This document shows, piece after piece, positions 11,901 through 26,900 of a DNA stretch of 64,000 nucleotides. Position 1 is the stretch's first letter. Each line of letters opens with the position of its first letter. Source of the stretch: Trichopria drosophilae (Eukaryota; Arthropoda; Insecta; Hymenoptera; Diapriidae); assembly GCA_030407085.1 (NCBI GenBank), contig CM059582.1:205312001-205376000 (forward strand). Direction: 5' to 3'. Below the pieces are notes generated by a model that was given only the letters and a program-made list of their open reading frames with translations, ran no database searches and was not told the DNA's origin. Both the position numbers and the translations under genes were made by a program.

Positions 11901-14900
11901 ACACGTTTCAATATTGTGTTTATTATGCTTTATTGTTTAACTTTTTTATACTTTATTGTTTTTTTTTAACAATTTTGAATCCGCTTTCTTGAATTAAAAA
12001 ATTTTAATATCTTTACTTCAAATTCATATTTGGCAATGCCAAATATCACCAGTACAAACTTTTAAATGAAGATACTAGTAGAAAAAATGTGTCTTAAAGT
12101 ATTTAAAGAATATAATCATGTCATTAATGAGATATATATTTCCTAATTTCAAAATGACCGCAACTTTATAAGAAAAAATCGTAGGTGATCGAATAAAACC
12201 TCATTTTGAAGGGTAAAGGTGGGACTAAAAGATGCAAATAGTACAGAAGACCAAACAAAAGTATTGCATCCTGTACATAACCTCAAAAACAGTAGAATAA
12301 CGGGGTTTTTCGAGTACATAACTTCAAATATCTCAAAACCCTGACGTGATGGACCAATTCTGACTTCGGGTTCGGATTCTACGCACACAATTACGCCGGA
12401 AATGACCCACAGCTTCCCAATAACATCCAGGACCCCTTTTTTTGGAGACCTGTGTAATTATAGACTAAAATCTAAGTAACGCTCGGTTAAAGAGGATAGA
12501 GCTACTTGGATTGTAAAAAGAATTATGAATTTCGACCTGAAATGGATCATCAACAAAACATGTAAATGAAATGTGAAATTGATTGTTTGCAAATGAGAAT
12601 GGAATACGAGTGGGAACTTTCTTTCATTTTAAGTTCGTAGTATATTGTTGCAAAAATTAGAAAGCAACATTAAATCATAAAGGTGGATTTTGAAGTAACA
12701 TTCAATATTATATTTAGTGTTGGTGTAATATCCTATAAATTTATTATAAAAACATATAACTAATGCTTAAAATAATATAAAAAATATCGGAAGTATCAAA
12801 TACAATTTTAATATTGATCAGTAGTTGTAAAAAATGAGATTTTCCAACAGTTTTATGTCTTCTTCCGCATTTTTCTGCGGTCTTTAGCATTGATTCATCA
12901 CGGTGTCAACATCAAGTGCCTGAATTGTGTAAATATGAAGTTCCGGTCGTAATAATTGAAGTATTAGACAGAATATAAACTTAAAAGCTTATGTCCGCAT
13001 TAATTTTTCGCTCCATTTTAGTCTATAATGTATAATATCAAAACAGAAGTTTGGTTATTCAACCGTGTTCTTTAGTAAGGTTTTTATGCAGATATGTAAA
13101 ATTTTTGGCAACGAAATAATCTTAATGTGAAGTGTTTTATATTATGTCATGTCTTATGTCGTTAAATTTTGCACAAGATGAAGGAATGACAAATATTTTT
13201 ACTACTTTTTTAATATCTATTTTTATTTAAATTCTTGTTTATATTTGACATTTTAAAATTTTGTCAGGATTATATTATATAAAAATTTATCAGAAAATAC
13301 ACATAATAAACAACGAGTAAAAAAAAATTAAATAATGCAATGCCAAATAAATCCGTGTGAAAAGTTGATTCCACCCGTAGAATATAAATAAATACATGAA
13401 ATAATGTATTTTTATGGTTGTAATTATTAAATAATAACCAAATATTTGATGGACGTTGGTGGATTGATGTTGAAAGTTGAGATAAACATACATACAGAAA
13501 AAAATCTGATTTACAAACCATTTTCACTTAAAAAATGTGAAAAAAATGTAAAAAAATTAGTTAATCTATGATATATTTGTATCTTTAGCCTCCATTTTGA
13601 GTTCAGCCATTTTGTTTGACTATTACTTTCTCGAAGAAATTTTTTCAGGATGTAATTTCGAAGTTTAGACCAAAATTGCAGGAGCTGAAATGGTTTTCAC
13701 GGAATTACGAATTTTGCGATATTTCAAGGTGAACAATTTAATTAAAAAAACAAAATAGTAGATCTTTTTTTTCAATTTTAAATGTTACCACTCGAAAGAA
13801 CATACCCAAAGTAGTCGTGTATGGATATTGACTACAACTTTTCTAGATTTCAATAATTGGCAGACATAAACTTAGAATAATTATTGGAAACTGCATTTGT
13901 GACTTCAAAGAGTTAATTATAGACAATAAATATTGATTTAACATATAAAATATCGCCAATATACAATTTGAATAATTTAAAAACAGATAAAATAGTATAC
14001 ATATTATTTACGGTTATGTTAATTAAAATTTCCATCCACGCTTAAAAATAGCTACCGAATTTCTCTTTGTAAAATATTTAATTTCAAATTTAAATTCGTA
14101 TTAATCGAAAATTTAAATGGTTATTAATAAACTTAAACCTTGCATTTTTTCTATTAAATAGCTATACTTATTGATTTAGTAGAAATCGGTTAATGAATAA
14201 TCGTAACACTTTGGACTAATCTTAATTAGCATTTATTAAACCCGATTAATAAATTATGACAATTCGAAGACTATGTGATAAGTTTTGATATTTTCTAGTA
14301 ATTTGCTCTGCGTCCTTCATGATAACAAAACGGGTAGCTTTGTACGCTTTTAGTAAAAATTTATCTTTTTTTGTCTTAATTGTATATTTCTAATTCTGTG
14401 AAAATTTGAATAAAAAAAATATGAAACATTGAAAACGTTAACGTTATATCTCACGTTGACTCATCTATAGTAAATCAATTTAAAATTTAATTTTAAAATA
14501 TTAAAAACCTATTAACTCTTTACACATCAAATTCACAAAAATTGAAGTTCGACTAGAATTTTTAGTATGAAATTGTAATATTTAAAAAATTTATTGTTTC
14601 GCAAACCCTGCACTCTCTTGCACTTGTTTGTTGTACCAAGAAACTTTTTTTAATTTTCATTTATAAATGTTTTTTACAATAAAGTTTCTGTTGTATGATA
14701 TGAATTTTGATATCTTCAAAATAATGTCAGATTGATGTTACAACACATTATAAATCTAGTAGTAAGCAATTTAATTTAATTTTATTAAGTTTTTACTATT
14801 TTAGACAATAAGTAACTATACATTTAATTATTCATGACACTTTAGTCAATGTTTAGACTACCGCAATGTCAAATTTAATAAATGTGATTCATTTTAATAA

Positions 14901-17900
14901 AAACAAGACGTAAACATAGAATGAAAAAATAAACAAGAAAATTTTTTACGAAATAATTACTGGTAGTAGATTAACTTTTTAATCCTACAGAAATGTCTAT
15001 ATAATTCTTTCATTGTGTTTCATTACAAAATAGTACTGCTCATTTTTATACTTTTGTTTCTAAATGCGTCAAATTAAAGTGAAATTATTTAGAAAATGAA
15101 ATGAAAGCTTGAACTACTGAAAAGCAACGTTAGATACGAGCGTAGAAAATGTTTTGATTATTATTGCATATTTTATTCAACATCAAGAATTTCCGCAAAT
15201 CCTCGTATATATCATACCCAACAGAATTTCCGCAACGTCTAAGTCAATTAAACTATTTTGTACGTCAGTTTTAACATGCGGAAATTCGCAGTTACGTAGC
15301 TAAAGTTTAGCGCAAGTGACAGCCCGTAATGGATAAGAATCTAATACGACAGGCCAGTAACCACATTTGCTTAATACACGGTTACTTCATCGTTAATATA
15401 TTCGTAAGAACATTCAAATGTAGGAAATTGTCATGTCACTTTTGCCGTGAACTTGAATTAGCGTCGTAAAACGCATTAACTTTTTCTCGTCTTTTTTCTT
15501 CAAAATATCAGTAACATATAAGAATCGCCAATGAATATCCACAAATTCCTAAATCTACATTCTGGGAAGTGACGTTTAATTTGGGTTTATTATATGATGG
15601 ACCTTTAGAAACGAAACAATATTAGGACCCACAATCTAAGGAACGATTAGCATGCAACCCAACTTAGTAGTGGGTTTGGGATGTGATTCAAGCATCTCAA
15701 ATCAGTCAAAACGATTTTCTTGAGAAGAATCATGTTTATGGATTCGCAAAATTATTTTGGACATCACCAAATTTAAGTAGTAAAGATACAGAAAAGATTC
15801 TTACCTGAGATTTGTAATGTGGTAGCCTGTTAAGTGACCCACCGTAAAAGATGTCATCTCTGTAAAACGGCCTCTGGGGGTCTTTAGCAACCGATCCTCG
15901 ACGTTTTTCTGGTTTCAGCGAAAATTGACTGGTGACGGATTCTGCCCGAGCCCGACGACAGCTGATAGTGTGTCTTCGAGCCTGAAAAATACAATTAATT
16001 TTAATTATTTATAGTTAGTAAGGGACAGTAGGCTATCATTATTATAGTACAATTATCATTGTTAACAAATTTATTGTCATGAGTTTTATTATGGGCGTTA
16101 CTAAATCATGATGGTAGCTGATTGGTACCAAATCAACATGTTTATCATTTGACACCATGATCATTTTTGGACGTGTTGTCACTTGAATGTTGCAGGTATC
16201 TTCAGTAGTCTGTTCACTATTTCTATATATCTTTTAACGGTTTTCCCATATAATAAAAGAGTATTGGCGGAGAAGCAATGACAAAAAATATGACCAGTTT
16301 TTGGTCACATTTTTAATCTGTATTTTGTAAGCAATTATGCCCAAAATACTGTTCATAAGCCACCTTTGTTTTCTAATATGGTGATTATTCTATCATTTTT
16401 ATCAGCGTATGTAATGTTTGGTATTGGTCAACAATAAATTAATCATAATCTTCGTACCTCGCCATGAAAATATTGCTGATTGTCGCTTTCATAATAATAT
16501 ACACAGAAAAAAATAGTTTGGGCTCCACACAAGCCAGATTTGTGCTCAACAACTGATTTGTGCTCAACGGCTGCTTTGTGCTCAACAACTGCTTTGTGCT
16601 CAACAACTGCTTCGTGCTCAACAACTGCTCTGTGCTCAACAACTGCTTTGTGCTCATCCAAAAAATGTTTGGGCATAGTAGAAACTAAGTTTGTGTTGAA
16701 TACAAATCAGGGTTGGAACACAAACTTCGAGGCTTTTGTTGAACCTGAACCTAGTTTATATGGACCCCAAACATTTTTTTTCCGTGTACAAGAGTTTCAT
16801 CTCCATTACATTTATTCTGGTCATAATTATTTTGTATGTCCTTTCAACACTCGTCATCATTTTCATTATAATTTTTCGTGAACTACGTCATGGATACATA
16901 ATTATGATATATTCACTGTCAGGCTCGTCATAATTAGCAATGCTTATAATGGTTCTCTACATAATTATGATTATCGCCAATGACGATACATATTACGCCT
17001 TAGATTTATCGTCATTACCCGTACGGCTTAGGAGGCTTTCCGAAATGTCTCAGGAAGATTCCTAAACCACATGGAAGCTTCATTTTTACACTTCCTAGAA
17101 GAAACCTCTAAATTACATGGAGCTTCTACATCAGCTAATGTAAGCTTCGCAGAAGCGTCATGATAAATTCTAGGAATCTTCCAAAGAATTTCTGTGAAGT
17201 TTGTTGATATTTTATCGGTAAATTAAAATGTAAATTAAAATTAAAATAGAAGACATTATTGTCCCGGAAGAAATGGTCGCCTCCGTTACCTAAGCGCTCT
17301 GAGTTCTACGAAATTGGTTAAGTCAACCAGTTACGTGCACGAACCCAAAATATGGATCCCCAAACTTTGGTCAGCTGTCTAAAGCAGTTTCTTGAGCTTA
17401 AATTAATTATATAACTAACAAAACACGAATATCTAAAAGAGTTATTGGATGAAATAACTTAAACTTTCCAGAAGTTACTCGTCACAAACAGACATTACAA
17501 TTGGCTTAGTTGCTGCTGAGCTCCAAATTATATCTTTGCTGTGTCATTTCAGTAGTTGTTTGAACTAATTAATGGGCTACTTGCATCAAAAATTTAAAAA
17601 TCCACAAAAAATATGTAGACTTTCTATAAACCCCCATAAACCTGAAAAAAATATTGAAAAATTTTTTTGATAATGAGAAGTTCCAAAAAAAAATTAATAA
17701 AATTTGAAAAAAATGCGATCTTCAGAAACGTTTGTGATTGGTCGCGACGGTCGTGACGTAGATATTCATCGTCAGTTTGAATGAGATTTCGAACTTTTTT
17801 CCCGGGTAAACAGAAAGTTGCAAATATTGAAACAATATGTTTGTCAAGGAGAAAATTATATTTTTGAGCATGTCAGGAAACAAATTTTTTGTACGTGCTC

Positions 17901-20900
17901 AGTCCGACAATTTGCCGACGATTAATATATTCATGGTGACTGATTTTTTTAAAAATAATGAGTTCTTTAATGTTGCTGAAAGCAGAGGAGTCAAGACTGA
18001 CAGGTAATTTTCTTTACATTTAAAACAATTTAATTAAATTTAAAATAGAAAATATACTTAATTCTTCTAATTTTACAAATTATTTTAATGTATTTACATC
18101 AATTTATCATTGAAGCAGAGTGACATAACCTCAATCATCAGTCACATCCAATACTGATATGTTCTGATAATGTATATATCTAATTATAATATCGTTATAA
18201 GATAATGTGAATATTAAAAATGATTTTATTGTAGGTCAAAACGCGAGAATTATGGAGATTCGGCTGTTGGATACGTAGAACTATGCAGGGAAAACAAATA
18301 TTGCTATATACGTGAAAGGGGTTGCCCGGAGCACAGTGTTAGGCAGAAACCGTATTTTGTGTTGACATTTTCAATATTGGAGTTCAACTGATTTCGGAGT
18401 TTTGTATTGTTTGTATATATGGGACAGAAAGGTTAGGTTACAGAGTGAACAGTGACGTCACGCCTCAATAGCGCGCAAAACAGGTCGTTTCAAAAGTAGT
18501 CGAACTTTAAGTGTTCAAAAAATATATAAAAACTCACAAAAAACACAGGAATGTATTTTTGTATGTAATAATCTAACCCATACTTTATAATGATCCAATA
18601 AAAACCAACAAAAAATTTTGATGCAAGTAGCCCATTATGCTCAGTTTCACTAGCTAATTAATCCATCGTTAAAACCAATTTATTGTTTGATGTTCAGATT
18701 ATTTATTTCATGTAAGTCTTTGCAACTCGTTTTCAGAGAGTAATAACATAAAAGTTCTTGAGCAGTTTTCTAAAATCAATATTCGGAACTTAATCTGAAT
18801 CCCAAAATCATACAACATAATGTAGTTTGGTAATCAATCTGAACTCCATGCAAGAAACTAGTTTACTAGAAACTAGTTTACTTAGTATTATGGACCAATG
18901 GTCAGTGTAAATAAGAAACTGACCAATTGTTACTTATGCCAATCAACAAATTATGCCATCTTCATCAAATAGTGAATGGTTGTGTCGTTATCCACCATTT
19001 AGACTTGAATTGCAGTCATAATTATCATGATCATGGCCAAAAATAATGTTTTTATCATCAGTTACAATCGTAGGAATGTAATGACATAACCAGGAATATA
19101 AAAATGCAAAACATACCATGCAAACTCCCCCTTCGTTCCCTCCCAAAAAAACAATATATTAACATATCTTCACCATTGCATAAACAATGGCGAGTGGGTT
19201 CCTCATCAATTGAATAAACGTATTCATTCATTTTTTCCTAACTGAAGATATCGATCGTGGCTTCGCGCAGGAGACTCACCGTCGGTAGTTTTCCATTGAG
19301 CCTTTCTAGGTCGCCGTCGAGCAAATTGTTCTCCTCCTCGACGGACTTCATCTCTTCGGTGTTGACGACACCCAGGTCGGGATAAATTGGTACGGAAAGT
19401 CGCTTCTGAGAGTTCCCGAGTTTCATCTCCAACGTTTCCAAATCTTGTACCTTGTGTAACGAGTGCAACGATCTGCTGCTGTGAAGCAAACAAGCCAACT
19501 TTGCTTCAAATACGATTAGAACGCGAGTGTCATTGATTAAAGCATTTATTTTAAATTTTGATTCTGTAGGAACTTCAAAACCAAAATGAAGAAATTAAAT
19601 TTTAAGATTCTTATGTATTCAGATGAAAGCAATTTAATTTACTAAAAATTGAAATAACTATGCGACTGGACATTTTGATACAGTCGTGGTCAGGCCTTGA
19701 TCAGGCCCTGATCAGTAACATTTGATCATCGACGTTAGGAGCACTTGATAAGGTATACTATATCACTGTCTGATCAGGACCAGATCAATATTCAGACATC
19801 TTCACATAATTTCTGCTCAATTTAGGTTGGTGCTATTGAGTAGAAACGTATATTTTTCTCGAATTGTATGGACTGATGTAATAGAGTAAGTTTCGAACTC
19901 CAAGTAAGAAATTCGAAAAGTAAACTCAATTAAAATTATTGATATGTAAAAACGCATAATTTAACATTGCCATTACTTGACGATGTTGGGGCTACTTCCA
20001 AGAGCCTGGGCTGCTGTGCAGTATTCCGTATTGTTGTTGGTCCCAAAAAATCGATTGGTGATGGGCTGACTCGCATGTAACGATGTCGTCGAGAGCCTCT
20101 TCGTCTCTGGTCCCTTTGGTGAAAGGGTATTGTTAACCTCCACCGACTTGTCTTGCTTGACTTTGATGATGGAGGGTTTCAAGGGCCGGAACATAGCACC
20201 GAATACAGCACAATTCAACAGCATTCCTGCGAAAATCCTCAGTCATTTTCATTATCTCCAAACAATCAATTAGAAAATCGGTTAGTGAATATACATAATT
20301 ATAGTAAGAGTTCGTTATGTAGTTGTAAAAGTTAAACATATGACAAATTCAGTCGTTTACAAGCTATAAATAAATAATATATGTTCTTAATCAGTCTATG
20401 TATAATTGTTTTTATTTTGTAAACAATTGCACTACGTGACATTCATCACAACTATTCTTATTTAATCGTTAAGAATTTAAGCTTCAGTTACATAATAACC
20501 TTCATAATCTTGAATAAGTATACGTGCACCGTTATGAGGCAAAAATAAAGGAAACACGAAAACCGATTCAAAAGTGATAAATATTATCAAAAATGTATTT
20601 TTAGTCATCGCATGACTTACCAGCTTGAATGAGCAGAGCATTTCTCCATCCGAAATAACCGATAAGAGATTCAGAAATTGGTGCTAGTAACATAGCTCCG
20701 ATTCCAGAGCCGCAAACAGAGATTCCTGTGGCTAATGCCCTCCATTTTTCGAAATAAAATCCTGTTGTTATCACAGCCGGTACGTAAATCAGTCCCGCGC
20801 CAATTCCACCTATTATCAATTAATTCATTGTAAAAGAATAAGAAAAAGGCTTGAATGAATTTTAGTTGGGATCCAATTTTTCAAAGTAGTTCTAAACCAC

Positions 20901-23900
20901 TTTCTCAAAAAACAGTTGAAAATTGTGAAAACTTATTGGAATTAAAACAAAAATAATTTGATTGGAAATTTTAACATTTCAGATGGTAATTTTGGACTTT
21001 TTTTATGATAAAATCACTATAAGATCTTTGAATTTTTACTATTCAGGCAGTAAAAATTAATTAAAAATGTAGTAATTCATACTATATAAAATGGTAGGTT
21101 TCAAGATAATTTTTCCGAATATAAAAAAGTTTTGCAATTTCTTTTTAGAAAGCATATTTTACCATAAGGCTGCTTGGAGTACTCACCTAATATACCGTAG
21201 GTTATATGCATAAATTCGATCGATGTGCTAAAATATGAAAGAAAGAAAGACGTGCAGCTGACGACACTGCCCACGATAGCAACCAGACGAAATCCATATC
21301 TGTTTGCAAGCGCCGACACAAAGGGTCCTGAAATTTAATGAAATATTTTTTTATTTTATAGATTTTAAATCGTATATAATTAATTATATTGCTAAATATA
21401 TTCTTATACTAATATTGTTGTCATTTTTCATGGCATTAGATAATATGTTTGACCAAACAACACATGTGAAGATTATTAGGGTGGAACTGATTTTAGTTCA
21501 TCTTCAAGGATTAACTGTCAAATCCAGTCTTGGAGATATGCAACTAGATCTCCAAGTCATAAAATCAATTCACACTTTATTCATAAAAAACATTTGTTCT
21601 AAGGTGAATACACAATGAAATACTGTTTTATGGCACTTTTACAGTAACAAACCACATTATTTGTATAAAAGCGAGCGGTTTTAATTTTGCAAGAATGTAT
21701 TCTTGTGAATTCTCGCCCAATTCTGAACCAATGTCGTTAAATTTTCGTTTGCACTCAGAAAAAAAGAAAAAGCACCCTAAAATCGATTTGGGCTTTGCAA
21801 TGTATCTTGTCTCTGTTTAATTAAAATTTGTTGGTTTAGGAAATTACGTTATTGACGGGGTTGGTTTAGTGGCTAGTAGTTTAGTGGTTTAGTAGTTTTC
21901 ATATCTAGTACACTAATAGACAACTGATGAAGTAATGAACAAATGAACCAACAGGAACGATTATTGAACACCATAATATAACTTTTCGTAAATTGCAGAA
22001 TCATTGTTATAATTTTTAAGCGATGCTTTAGAATTGTCGTAAGATATTAATTAGCAAAATACGAATATAGTTATTGACCGTAAAAGTCTTGAGTTAAAGT
22101 AGGCCTGTTTTTTATGAAATTAATTTATTTTATATAAACAAATCTAAAACAATTAGTGTTGAAGTATAATTAGAAGCAATAGTAATTTTTCTTTACAAAT
22201 GTAACAATTATTACCGCTATTTATAACAAAGAAAATTTAAAACAGAATCTGAGCTTTTGTGGTTATTCATGGACATTCTCAAAATGCAAGTAAAAAAGTA
22301 CTGATTCATCGCTTCTTACAAACCAAGAAACCTTTGTGATTATTCTGCTCAAACGTAAATGTATTTTTACATTTTTTTACGAAAACACATTTCCCACGTA
22401 TATTTTGGTAACAATAACTTGTAGACGTTTAACTTATCTGTGAACTACGTCTTTCAGCTGTTTTGTGACCAACAAATTTCGTTTAATCTGATGTTATAAA
22501 ATGTCCTACATTATAAAAGTAATATAAATTGATGTACCTCTATAACATATAGAGATTGTTGTCATAAATAAACGATATTTAAAAAATTGAATTTCACGAA
22601 GGTAAAGTGATTGATAATGTTTCGAAACGAATCTGTGGTTTGCACTAATGAAAATGCATATGGAAGGCATTCGTCATGTTGTCAGAATATTTTTAACATC
22701 TTCAATATACACGCTACCATAAATGTAATCCCCGCTATACTGTTTTGTTTCTTTTATTTTATATTTTGATAATTAGCAAAGGCATATAGCAATATTAGTA
22801 TGAATGTAATTGGGTGTAACTCGTAAAGTTGAAAGTTAATGCATTATTAATAACATCACGGATGTACATCCGACGAGAAAAATTTTGTTTCGTTATTAAA
22901 ATATGAATGAAACAAAAATATATTTCATAAATACTATAAGGCATTTATTGTAATATTTTTGCAGATGTTAATAGTAACGAATTGTTTTAATTATATAAAG
23001 TTTATAGTTAACATCAGGCATACGCATTAAACGTGTCTAAACATTATTGATTATAAAACTTTATAAAACTCTTTATAAAACCGTTATATAACTCTTGCCC
23101 AGATCTTTCGAAAAAATTTAAATGCACATTATTTCTTAAAAAAAGTTAATTTTGTATTTTTTTAGGGTTGCATCAGTTATTGACATATATTTTCTTTGTT
23201 TGGATTAGGAAAATCCCTGGAAAATAGCTGCTGATTTGTCTGCCGAAAGTATAAATCTTGTTTCCGTATTAAGTTTTTATTAGTATATTTTATAATTGAT
23301 AAGAGACTTTGTGCGAACTTTTTAGTTGATAGGAGAGAGAAGAGACAATTTTCAATGAAATTGTTAATCTTCGAAAGTCTTTTTAATGTCGCTGATCATT
23401 CGGAAGATTCTTTTTTGTTATCTTGATTTTGGTCCAATATATGAGGGAATTTTTAGATATCGTCACAATTCTTTCGGTCGTAGTTTATTACATATTATCA
23501 TATTCAATATTACTGAGGAACTAACATTTGTTTTCAATATTTTTGGAAACTTATCCTATTGTAACATCTAAACATTTTTTATGTTTTCTTAATCTATGCA
23601 CTCCTGCGAAAAATGGCTTTCAAATCTCTAGAAAATAATTCAGGTCGACATAATTTAATCTGTAATCTAGTGTGGATATCCTTTTCCGAAGGTTTTTGGG
23701 ATGCTGAATTCGGATTGGAGATTAAATTTCGTCAGTTACGTCTAGTGTCAGAGATATATGAACCAAAAAAGTAAAAACAACGATTTTGTTTTTCACAAAG
23801 AAAAGTGGTTTCATTTTCTGCCTTGAGGGGGAAAGGGGAACATTTTGAGAATATTTTTACCATCTATGGTTTTTGCTCAAGCCTGTAATCTTAACAAATG

Positions 23901-26900
23901 TGTAATTTAGGGTTTTATTTTATTTCTTCGCACATATTTGTCCAAATCACTTGAAAAAATTGATGAATATAATTTGGAGCGGGATTTGGAATTTGTCTGC
24001 AGTTTAAAATCAACCTTTCGAAAATATTATAGAAAACTTATTTGCTAACTGTCTATATTGTCCAATTTTTTTAAAATATGCGCCATAGTAAACAATAATA
24101 AAAACCCTAATTTTATTCGATTTTTTGTATTTTGAAGATATTTCATGAAGACTAAGACAGGTTCAGAAACCGGGACAAAATGTTTTTTTTTCGATAATAG
24201 ACATTTAGTTCTCGATATTATTGCTAGAGGGATGCAAGTTATTCATTGCACATGTATGCACAACAGAATAAATCAAAAGTTTTATATCTAATAAGAATAT
24301 ACACACGGATTATTTACACTTGTTAGCACATTTAGTGGTTGACATCAACAACCCGATAATTCAAAATTAATCTTCAAACTTTTGTTTTAGTAAAACACCG
24401 TCCGATAATTTCTATTCCAAGAACAAAAGTCTGCAACAGAAATCTATAAGTGTGTGTATTTTAGAACTTGTCTTATATGTTTTTTTGAGAGTTTTAACCG
24501 ATCCTCACGATGATTAAAAAATGCCCTATAATTATTTGATTTATTTGTTGGATATTCTATATATTTATTTGGTATTCCACGACATTACAGTCTCTGGCAA
24601 AATGCATTGGTTATATTTTAACTATCGATTTGGTTTTAAATAACTAATTTTTAATTGTCTCTACGCATATAAAAACGTAATTATAACCATATTAAAACAA
24701 AACTGATATTTAAATAATGTCACACGAATGATATATTTTAAGATGTGCAGTTACTGCTCACAGATCATTTGTGGATTAGTAAAGGATGTAGATACACTAT
24801 GACTATATGAAATTGTGAAAATACCGCATACTCATTGGTGTTTTAATGAGCAAAGCTTTTTCTTTAATGTGTATAGTCTTTTAGGTAAAAGAGAAATTCG
24901 CTGGTAGATAATCTAAAATATACGCAAAAACAGCCGCTTTCGCGCGTTTAGGTTAGGATGGGATAGATTCAAGCCAATTAAGATCTGTTGAGAGATGTTG
25001 ACATATGGTATGATATATTCTCACTCTTGATGCGCAAAGTGCTGGTTTGCTCCCTTTATTGCGGGATCAAAATAGCACCTTCTCTCCCTAGTGAGCAAAA
25101 TAAGTATCTCATATTCTGAGCGCAAAATATTATTTGGCTTCCTATATCGCGGGATGTATGTATCAGAAAATAGTATAAGCAACAAGGGAGAACAGGTGTT
25201 TGTTGATTAAAGCTAAATGCCGTTCTCGCTTCCGTCAATGTCGTACTCGTCGTCAAAAACACCTATTTTGGTCCATAGTTTGCACACTCAACTATTCTGG
25301 TCTCTAAGGTACACATTTTGACCGGTGTAAGTATGAAGAAGTGATCAATATGACATCCCTGTATCAATGTAAATTATCAGAGAAACGATGTGTGATTGGA
25401 CCAAAATAGTAATGAGAAATAAGGTACATTTAAAATTTGATTGCTTTGGTCAATTCATTTTATGAACAAAATAAAAGCGAAAATGTTGTACAGGTGCTTT
25501 TAGTAAGGCAAAATACTTAAAAATGAATATGAATTACCGCAGAAACAAAATTAGACAAATCACTAATGACATGAACAAATCAATTGGATCAAGTAAAAAG
25601 TTTTTCTGAATGTTTTGAAAATTTCCTATACTTTTGGAGAAGATAAATTATAAGGTTACATAAAAAAGCAACGAAAAATTAAGGAATTCTAGAAGCAGCT
25701 AGCTGACTACTAGAGGCTTCGCTGATACCAAATGCGACGTCTAGTCAACTCCATTACGTCAGGTTTATATAACCTCAAAAAAGCCTATAATACGACTCAA
25801 CAAAGTTAAAATAAAAAAAAATTCAGGTACATACAGTGTCAGTTTTAGACCCAACGTTTTCTTTGTTTTAAGATTTCGAATCGAATTATCGAGTTCTCGA
25901 GGTTATTGAACACATGGAGGTTTTCTACAGAGAACTATTAACTATATTTAGTATCTAATATGTGCATACAAATATCGTGCTGATCATAGAGAACAGCTGT
26001 AGAGGAGAGGGGGCGGCTAATATTTAGAGGTTGTCAAATATTCGGCAGGCTAATATTGGGAGGCTACTATATGTTCTTCCAGGATAAGGTCTTAGTTGAC
26101 GTACAAAATTCTAATGAACCCTCTGAGTCGAGAAATAATGTTTACACTTTACGTCCTTGGTAAACAATGTACTAATTGATATTACTTATATTTTCTGACT
26201 CCTAAACTAATTTAAAAAACAGTAGCGTTTTTCTATGACTGTTGCATATATTTTTGAACCATTTGCATCAACTTTTATGATATATCAATTTATTGGTCCT
26301 TAAGTTTGTTAATAAATTAAGTTGTGTTTATAAAAAATAACTGACCGGCCATTAAATAAAATCCGTTTTGTAGAGATCCTGCGACTGCAACTCTGGATAC
26401 CGGTACGCTGAAACTGCTAGCTATTGTTTCCATAAAAACACCAAAGCTGAACATGATCCCGTCGACCACGAGGTTGCACATGAAGGAAGCGGCGACGATG
26501 ACCCATCCCCAGCCTCCGTCCGGTGGTACCACCATCTCCACTTCGATTCCCTGTTTCAAAGTGTTTATAAATAAGTTAATCTTATGCATAATAAAAATGA
26601 AGCATATCATCCGATAGCATAATGACCCATAACAGTTATTCTACAATCGTTCAAACGTTGCGCCATAGTAAGGCTAAAAATTCCTTTGGAGGCGCGACTG
26701 ATAAAAAGTACTTAGATTATATAGGCTCCCGAAATAAGATAATCAGTTAAAGAGAATCACGGTTTTTGTAAAGTGTTGCGAAAGTTAGTCAAATGTTTTA
26801 TTATTTTTTGGAGGACATGTTCGCCTTGCGAAAAAATAAATAGGATTAAGTACTATTGTTAGTAGCTAATTCTATTCGCCAATAATAGTTACGCACATAT

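Noticed and set aside
16439..16881. Frames on both strands with hexapeptide repeats
   Set aside because: An 18-bp minisatellite inside a MITE is open in several frames by arithmetic. Also not CRISPR: units are contiguous without spacers and the genome is eukaryotic.
19224..19493. 89-codon minus-strand frame over MCT exon 6
   Set aside because: Wrong register. Exon phases on both sides select the other frame, which gives the conserved loop sequence.
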